Part shown: positions 41,284 through 45,621 of the stretch, piece after piece
Layout: the number at the start of each line of letters is the position of its first letter
Position numbering within the stretch: position 1 is the first letter of the stretch
NCBI GenBank assembly: GCA_031360915.1
Contig: JANMCE010000019.1
Coordinates: forward strand, 1-45,621
From: JANMCE01 sp031360915
GTDB taxonomy: Bacteria; Actinomycetota; Acidimicrobiia; Acidimicrobiales; Ilumatobacteraceae
Direction of reading: 5' to 3'
DNA length: 45,621 nucleotides
Notes under the pieces: model-generated
The model's input: the letters and a program-made list of their open reading frames with translations, nothing else
Database searches by the model: none
What the model was told of the DNA's origin: nothing
Program-made: the position numbers and the translations under genes

Positions 41284-42510
41284 TCACGTCGACGGTGTGG
41301 CTGGGGCGGTAGTAGCGGCAGTTGATGCAAAAGAGGCGACTGACGAAGATGGGGTCGGAAGTGTCGGAGCAGAAGTGGCCGACGGAGTTGCCGCGGTTGT
41401 CGTCGGCTTGATCGTCGTGGCCGTCGGCTTCATCGTCGTGGTCGTCGTCGTGGGAGCGATGGTGGTTGGGGCAACGGTCGTCGTGACGACAGTCGTATCG
41501 GTCGGGTCGCGTTCGTCGACAGGTGGCTTCTGATCACCGTACGCCTCAGGCTCCTTCACGCCGTCCCACACAAAGATTTGATCGCGGTTGTGCAGTAGGT
41601 CGGGCAGATACATGCTGATGTGCATCGGTACACGTACGCACCCGTGTGAAGCCTGGTTCTTGGGCACGTCCGGGTAGCCGTGGATGGCGATACCCGCGTT
41701 GAACGAGATCGCATTGAACATTCTCCCGAGTGGAATGTCGATCCATCCATCCCGCTTCAGGTACACCTTGAACACGCCGCCCGGGGTGATCGAGGTGCCG
41801 CAGTAGCGAGGGTTCCTCTGACCCGCTGGCACCGTCGCGTGGGTGATCAGTCTCAACTCGTGGTTGACGTACAGGGCCATCGCCTGGGCCGGCAGAAAGA
41901 TCTCGGCGTGCGTCGACGAGGCATCGGGCCGGAACATGGGAAGACCAAGTGGATCCTGCATCCGATCCCAGAGTTCAGGCGTGACCTTCCCGGTGATGCT
42001 CTTCCCGCTGAGGTTGAGGATGAGCGACTGGTAGGCCCACACCGCCATCTCGGTGTTGACCCCGAAGATGCCGTCGACGGCGCCCACGTCGAAGTGCAGA
42101 TCGTTGAGCCGTTGCTGCATCACCCGAACGTCTTCGGATGCGGGGAGCCCCTTTGACAGCGTTCGTGACAGCGTGGTCTTGGGCACCGTGGTACTCACGG
42201 ACGCCACGGTGGTAGCAGTCGCACCACCGACGGAAGGATCGACGGGTGCAGTGCTGGTGACCGGCCCCGCAGTTGGGCCTGAGCCGACGGTCACTACATT
42301 CGAACGGCGGTTGAGGGCTGACACTCCACCGATCACAACAATGGCAGCAGCCGCAGCGAGGAGGGGTCGGGTCCAACCATGACGGTTGCCGAGGGATTCG
42401 GCCTCTGGCATGAATCGTTGCGGAATGGTGGAGGATGTGGTCGGCACCGCGGCGGGTGTCCGCGCACTGGCGATGATGTCTTCGAGCGACGAGCGCAACC
42501 GAGTATTCAC
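41284..42510 (-). CDS. L,D-transpeptidase (YkuD) with peptidoglycan-binding domain and Thr/Pro-rich tail
   Basis: The 408-residue envelope enzyme forms 3-3 peptidoglycan cross-links or attaches proteins. It has a cytoplasmic N-terminus, a membrane helix (about 49-65), a Thr/Ser linker, a PG_binding_1 domain (about 122-186, LNDLHFDVGAVDGIFG) and a YkuD domain (about 205-320). The catalytic pair is H277 in IHGYP and C291 in SHGCVR. Unusually, about 80 residues of Thr/Pro/Ala repeats follow the catalytic domain (TTTTTTMKPT style). Start is GTG 42510 with no strong ribosome site. A frame beginning at 42559 in another register (MFDIDRTPEQQIDDLW) overlaps the start and may be an earlier small gene. 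Confidence 0.92.
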   Translation of the reverse strand: MNTRLRSSLEDIIASARTPAAVPTTSSTIPQRFMPEAESLGNRHGWTRPLLAAAAAIVVIGGVSALNRRSNVVTVGSGPTAGPVTSTAPVDPSVGGATATTVASVSTTVPKTTLSRTLSKGLPASEDVRVMQQRLNDLHFDVGAVDGIFGVNTEMAVWAYQSLILNLSGKSITGKVTPELWDRMQDPLGLPMFRPDASSTHAEIFLPAQAMALYVNHELRLITHATVPAGQRNPRYCGTSITPGGVFKVYLKRDGWIDIPLGRMFNAISFNAGIAIHGYPDVPKNQASHGCVRVPMHISMYLPDLLHNRDQIFVWDGVKEPEAYGDQKPPVDERDPTDTTVVTTTVAPTTIAPTTTTTTMKPTATTIKPTTTAATPSATSAPTLPTPSSSVASFASTAATTAPATPST

Positions 42511-42615
42511 GCCAGAGATCGTCGATTTGCTGCTCCGGCGTGCGGTCGATGTCGAACATTCAACTCCCTCAACGCCGCCGACCCTGCACGCGCGTGACAG
42601 GCAGATTGCAAGAAG

Positions 42616-43302
42616 TCAGCTCGCAGCGAGTTCGCGGCCGTACATCAGGAAGCCGACGGCATGGTCGAGGCTGGCGATGTCCTCGTAGGGAAGGCTGGCG
42701 CCGAAGGGTGCGTTCCAAAAGTCCTTGCCCGCCGCGGGCAAAGGGCGGGTGTGCGGACCGACGTACAGATACGGCCGCGACAGGTAGTCGTCACCCGGTG
42801 AGCCGCCGTAGTTCACCCCGTCGGAGCTGGTGGCCAGGTCGAAGTGTTCGGGCCACAACGTGGGTTCAGCGAAGGTGCCATCCGTCCGCTCGATGAGCTC
42901 TTTGAGCGCGATGGACACAAACGAAAACCAGCTGCCAAGCGTGACCGCCGAGCGGTGGTCGATCACGAGCGGCGTATCGAGCGACAGCGCAGTGGCAGGC
43001 TGCCACAGGCCCTTGGGAACACCCGGCGCGACCCCGACGAAGTCCGCTGCGTGGCGCACGGTGGTGATCGGCGCCCGACGCTCACCCTTCCTGCTGCGAA
43101 CGACGATCTCGGCCCCATCGACGGCAACCACGGTTTCGGACGCACCGAACGGAGGGGTGGCGACACCGGATAGCTCGCTGCACAGTCCGACGTGTCCGTC
43201 GATCTCGTAACGCGCGACGCAGAGCACATGCTCGGCGAGCGTGTGGATGGCACTTCTGGTGGAGACAAAGGATGCCGGTACCGGCTCAAGCGTTGAGGTC
43301 AT
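42616..43302 (-). CDS. conserved-looking protein of unknown function
   Basis: The 228-residue product starts at ATG 43302, about eight bases after GGGAGGG; the longer frame to 43719 is antisense to the methyltransferase gene. It is soluble, with no signal peptide or membrane helix. Notable stretches are VATPPFGASETVVAVDG, GSWFSFVSIALKELIER, LWPEHFDLATSSDGVNYGGS and DDYLSRPYLYVGPH, which look like a compact folded domain. I cannot name the family. The first 17 bp overlap the end of the methyltransferase gene, so it is the third member of an overlapping trio with MazG-like and methyltransferase genes. Confidence 0.8.
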   Translation of the reverse strand: MTSTLEPVPASFVSTRSAIHTLAEHVLCVARYEIDGHVGLCSELSGVATPPFGASETVVAVDGAEIVVRSRKGERRAPITTVRHAADFVGVAPGVPKGLWQPATALSLDTPLVIDHRSAVTLGSWFSFVSIALKELIERTDGTFAEPTLWPEHFDLATSSDGVNYGGSPGDDYLSRPYLYVGPHTRPLPAAGKDFWNAPFGASLPYEDIASLDHAVGFLMYGRELAAS

Positions 43303-43876
43303 AGGAATGCCCTCCCAAGCTATTCGACTCCGCTCCAACGCGGCGGTACAGACGAGCACGAGTGCGTTGGAACTTGCATTCGACCGGTGGCTCCCATCCC
43401 CAACCGGTACGGATCGTGGGGCGCTTATGCGGAGTGACCACCACAAGCGTGTCCGTGAGGTCGGCGAGCGCTCGGCACAGGCCGGGCAGACGGGAGGTCT
43501 CCACGAGGTGAAGGGCAAAACTGCACACGACGGTGGACCAGGTTCGTCCAGCCAGAGCCGCGGCTGCGATGTCCTCGAACCGAACCGACTCGGCTGGTTG
43601 GCCAACTCGAGCTTCGTACGCGACACCCGTGAAGGGGTCGATGCCGTCGATGCGGTCGGCGCCGAGCTCACGCAACGCGAGCGTTGCCTCGCCGCTTCCG
43701 CAAGCCAGGTCCAGCACATGTGAAAGGTCGAGCGTCCACGTGGCCACAGCCATGGTCAGTACGCCCCGAACCCCGTCCTCATGCGGGTTGCGGTAGGTGG
43801 CGCCGTGGGCGAGGTAGTAGCCCTCGACCCCCATTGCCTCGTAGGCGGGGGTGAGGGGATCGAGTTCAGCAGCCAC
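43286..43876 (-). CDS. SAM-dependent class I methyltransferase
   Basis: The 196-residue product starts at GTG 43876 (VAAELDPLTPAYEAMG), overlapping the MazG-like stop by 11 bp; the longer frame to 44101 is internal to that gene. Motif I is VLDLACGSGEATLAL; the acidic end of strand two is GIDPFTG; a motif IV-like stretch is WSTVVCSFALHLVE. A conserved Trp/Pro segment (GWGWEPPVECKF) follows the VVTPHKR strand. The product resembles small-molecule methyltransferases; substrate unknown. It sits between MazG-like and unknown genes in an overlapping trio. Confidence 0.85.
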   Translation of the reverse strand: MAAELDPLTPAYEAMGVEGYYLAHGATYRNPHEDGVRGVLTMAVATWTLDLSHVLDLACGSGEATLALRELGADRIDGIDPFTGVAYEARVGQPAESVRFEDIAAAALAGRTWSTVVCSFALHLVETSRLPGLCRALADLTDTLVVVTPHKRPTIRTGWGWEPPVECKFQRTRARLYRRVGAESNSLGGHSYDLNA

Positions 43877-44144
43877 AGGGAATGCGGCCGCACTTCGGGC
43901 AGCCCTCCGCATAGATGGAGACCGCGTCAGTGAGATCGATACCGGCCTGGTTGGCGAGTGACGCCACCCACGCCAGCACGTCGGCAAACTCGTGACGCTG
44001 CTGCGCGTGCGTCCCCTTGCGCAGCGCCTGCGCCAGCTCACCGACCTCCTCGGCGAGCCACGCAATGCTGGCCGGAATGCCCCGAGCAGTGTCCTGCTCA
44101 CCGTACGTTGCGGCCATCAGCGTTTGGAAGGTGTGCAAGTCCAT
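43866..44144 (-). CDS. MazG-like nucleotide pyrophosphohydrolase with Cys-rich tail
   Basis: The 92-residue protein has the MazG/all-alpha NTP pyrophosphatase metal site: E32-E33 and E36 (AEEVGELAQAL), then E52 and D55 (HEFADVLAWV). It would hydrolyse non-canonical or excess NTPs to NMP and pyrophosphate. The last residues are CPKCGRIPCGC, a short zinc-binding-like element with four cysteines that is not part of the catalytic fold. It is the first gene of the trio with the methyltransferase and the 228-residue protein. Confidence 0.9.
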   Translation of the reverse strand: MDLHTFQTLMAATYGEQDTARGIPASIAWLAEEVGELAQALRKGTHAQQRHEFADVLAWVASLANQAGIDLTDAVSIYAEGCPKCGRIPCGC

Positions 44145-44183
44145 GACCCGTTCACCCTACCGACTCCGCAAAGTCACCCAAAC

Positions 44184-44256
44184 TGTGGATGAACCTGTGC
44201 ACGACAGGTGCATAACCAAGCTATCTCTGGGGAGAACCAAGAAACTTAGTGGATAA
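44184..44256. promoter_or_regulatory. two DnaA-box-like nonamers flanking an inverted repeat
   Basis: TGTGGATGA (44184-44192) and AGTGGATAA (44248-44256) each differ by one base from TGTGGATAA, the complement of the DnaA box. Between them ACCTGT (44193-44198) and ACAGGT (44204-44209) form an inverted repeat. They lie in the gap upstream of the candidate RNA. A regulatory rather than origin role is more likely, since no replication gene is near. Confidence 0.25.
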
Positions 44257-44289
44257 CCTGGGGACGACGAAAAACATACTTGACCTGGA

Positions 44290-44625
44290 CTTTTGCAGGT
44301 GGCACAGTGATGTCACCGCAAGGAACGCAGCGGAGAAAGCAAGCGAAAGATGGTCCGAAGGCGCAAGCCGGAAGGGCACCCCGAGCTTGTGGATTCCGAA
44401 GGCAACGAGCGGTAGGAGAGCAAACGCCAAACATCCGGGGAAGCGCAGGGCAACCTGCCGGAACCGGAAAACGGAACTTGCCCGCTGACCGCAAGGCCAA
44501 CGGGCAAGTGGATTGATCGAGCGTAAGGGTAACACCGGACAATTCGATCGAGGTGGATGCAATCCGTATGAAGGCCCCGCCGCATGAGGAACAGGTCCGC
44601 CTGAGCCGAATGCGCGGGGCCTTCA
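44290..44625 (+). ncRNA. candidate structured RNA, unclassified
   Basis: No convincing reading frame covers 44145-44691. On the plus strand there are several hairpins capped by GCAA tetraloops: GGC-GCAA-GCC (44360-44369), GCAGG-GCAA-CCTGC (44445-44458), and a 9-bp stem ACTTGCCCG/CGGGCAAGT (44476-44484 with 44501-44509) topped by CC-GCAA-GG. A further CC-GCAA-GG is at 44316-44323. GNRA loops appear on this strand only, which sets the orientation. The region ends in a strong 11-bp hairpin (44570-44624). It lacks the conserved cores of RNase P RNA, tmRNA and SRP RNA. A weak resemblance to IscB-associated (HEARO/omega) RNA around GCCGGAAGGGCACCC is from memory only. The 5' end is a guess. Confidence 0.5.
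44570..44624 (+). terminator. strong hairpin, terminator or attenuator before the CoA-transferase gene
   Basis: GAAGGCCCCGC (44570-44580) pairs perfectly with GCGGGGCCTTC (44614-44624). After one bulged C the stem continues with GCAT/ATGC (44582-44585 with 44610-44613), and an inner CAGG/CCTG hairpin (44592-44603) fills the loop. A short TTTT follows at 44630-44633. The weak T-run makes it either an imperfect intrinsic terminator or the 3' domain of the candidate RNA. Confidence 0.6.
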
Positions 44626-44691
44626 ACCGTTTTCGGCTCGTGCGGCTGCCCGGCAGTAACGTCCTGCGACGGACAACTTCGAGGAGCACAC

Positions 44692-45621
44692 GTGAGCAAT
44701 GAACAAACGGTGGCAGGGCCACTGGCCGGCCTGGTGATTGCCGACTTCTCACGCATCCTGGCCGGGCCGTACTGCACCATGTTGCTGGCCGACATGGGCG
44801 CCGACGTCATCAAGGTCGAAAGCCCTGAAGGTGACGACACTCGCACGTGGTCGCCGCCAACGCGTGATGGTGAGGCCACCTACTACCTGTCGATAAATCG
44901 CAACAAGCGCTCCATAACCCTTGACCTGAAGAACCCCTCGGATCGGGCCGTCGCCCTTGCGTTGGCGAACAAGGCCGACATCTTCGTCGAGAACATGAAG
45001 CCCGGCGGCATGACCCGGTTCGACCTCGACTACGAGACGGTGCGGCAGACCAACCCATCGCTCATCTACGCATCGGTAACCGGGTTCGGCCCGGGCCTCG
45101 GCGCACCATTGCCCGGCTATGACCTCATGGTGCAGGCCATCTCCGGCATGATGAGCCTGACCGGCAACGCCGATGGCGAACCCATGCGGGCGGGCATCGC
45201 GCTGTTCGATGTGATGAGCGGCATGCAGGCCGCCATCGGCATCCTGGCCGCGCTCAACCATCGCAACAACACCGGCGAGGGCCAGAACGTAGAGGTCAAT
45301 CTGTTGGCCACCGCGCTTTCGGGATTGGTCAATCACTCGGGTGGATACGTACTCAGCGGAGACGTGCCGTACCGCATGGGCAATGCGCACATGAGTGTGT
45401 TCCCGTATGAGCCGATGCCGTGTGCCGACGGCGACCTGATCGTGGCCGTCGGCAACGATGGACAGTTCAAAAAGTTCTGTGCCGTTCTGGGCATCGCGGC
45501 TGTCGCTGACGACCCGCGTTGGGCCCGCAATGAGGACCGCACGGCCAACCGGGAATCGGTGCGGCCGCTTCTTGTCGACCAGATGCGCACGAAGCCAAAG
45601 ATGGAATGGTTCCGCCTGCTG
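44692..45621 (+). CDS. CaiB/BaiF (class III) CoA-transferase, 3' end outside window
   Basis: The frame starts at GTG 44692, five bases after GAGGAG (44681-44686), and is still open at the window end after 310 codons of an expected 380-400. The N-terminus reads GLVIADFSRILAGPYCTMLLADMGADVIKVE, the family signature. Then come NRNKRSITLDLK, GYDLMVQAISGMMSLTG, and FDVMSGMQAAIGILAAL with the catalytic Asp at residue 173. The family moves CoA between carboxylic acids (carnitine, formate/oxalate, bile acids, alpha-methylacyl-CoA racemases). The substrate cannot be assigned. It follows the hairpin-rich region, which may control its expression. Confidence 0.93.
   Translation, partial: MSNEQTVAGPLAGLVIADFSRILAGPYCTMLLADMGADVIKVESPEGDDTRTWSPPTRDGEATYYLSINRNKRSITLDLKNPSDRAVALALANKADIFVENMKPGGMTRFDLDYETVRQTNPSLIYASVTGFGPGLGAPLPGYDLMVQAISGMMSLTGNADGEPMRAGIALFDVMSGMQAAIGILAALNHRNNTGEGQNVEVNLLATALSGLVNHSGGYVLSGDVPYRMGNAHMSVFPYEPMPCADGDLIVAVGNDGQFKKFCAVLGIAAVADDPRWARNEDRTANRESVRPLLVDQMRTKPKMEWFRLL

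Noticed and set aside
41975..42559. Frame starting MFDIDRTPEQQIDDLW upstream of the L,D-transpeptidase
   Set aside because: Only the first 20 or so residues look protein-like; the rest is antisense-like. A frameshifted longer N-terminus of the transpeptidase remains possible but unproven.
44290..44625. RNase P RNA, tmRNA or SRP RNA
   Set aside because: The conserved cores (for example GAGGAAAGTCC of RNase P, the tag-encoding core and 3' end of tmRNA, and the SRP Alu/S-domain loops) are not present.
44246..44879. Minus-strand frames over the candidate RNA
   Set aside because: They are Arg/Ser/Pro/Cys-rich, lack ribosome sites, and run through the CoA-transferase gene.
1..45621. CRISPR arrays, tRNA genes, insertion sequences, prophage
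   Set aside because: I saw no repeat-spacer pattern, no tRNA cloverleaf, and no transposase, integrase or phage structural gene.

Overview
The window is about 45.6 kb of high-GC DNA, most likely from an actinobacterium. Supporting signs are the aspartate kinase with an internal beta-subunit start, a MeaA-type mutase, a DUF222-HNH endonuclease, an L,D-transpeptidase, membrane-anchored cyclophilins, and many GTG/TTG starts with 4-bp gene overlaps. I favour Acidimicrobiia or a relative, but that is an inference from gene content; no rRNA or other marker is present.

Layout. (1) 0.2-5.5 kb, minus strand: a 5'-truncated RecG-like/AlbA_2-family ATPase remnant, a small membrane protein, a degenerate GGDEF protein, a B12-dependent MeaA-type (ethylmalonyl-CoA) mutase, and Aat (N-end-rule aminoacyl transferase). 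(2) 5.6-27.9 kb: a large cell-surface polysaccharide island. It starts with a small secreted protein with an LPKSG sorting-type tail and a DUF4012 protein. Next comes a tightly overlapping module: a three-domain FtsK/EccC-like ATPase with an N-terminal zinc-ribbon-like motif, a coiled-coil protein and a small helical protein. That module runs directly into an ABC-2 polysaccharide exporter (Wzm/Wzt-like with a C-terminal cargo-type domain), a series of glycosyltransferases (one a 1072-residue three-enzyme fusion), an O-antigen ligase/polymerase-like membrane protein, and a Wzz/BY-kinase co-polymerase. (3) 27.9-31.5 kb, minus strand: three membrane-anchored cyclophilin paralogs and a small DUF4190-like membrane protein. 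(4) 31.6-40.6 kb: aspartate kinase (lysC) and aspartate-semialdehyde dehydrogenase (asd), each followed by a transporter (AEC, MATE) whose start codon is problematic. Between them are an APH-like kinase, a DUF222-HNH endonuclease, two decayed GNAT acetyltransferases and an amine oxidase. (5) 40.6-44.1 kb, minus strand: a VapBC-like toxin-antitoxin pair, an L,D-transpeptidase, and an overlapping trio (MazG-like pyrophosphohydrolase, SAM methyltransferase, unknown protein). (6) 44.15-44.69 kb: no gene, but a run of GCAA-capped hairpins and a strong hairpin that suggest an undescribed structured RNA, followed by a CaiB/BaiF CoA-transferase that runs off the window end.

How the parts fit. The central island carries most of a glycan assembly and export line: chain-building glycosyltransferases, export ATPase and permease, chain-length control and a ligase. 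It lacks a recognisable initiating sugar-phosphate transferase or Wzx flippase, so the system probably extends elsewhere in the genome. The FtsK-like three-gene module embedded in it, translationally chained to the exporter, is the strongest candidate for an undescribed system. The candidate RNA at 44.3-44.6 kb is the second.
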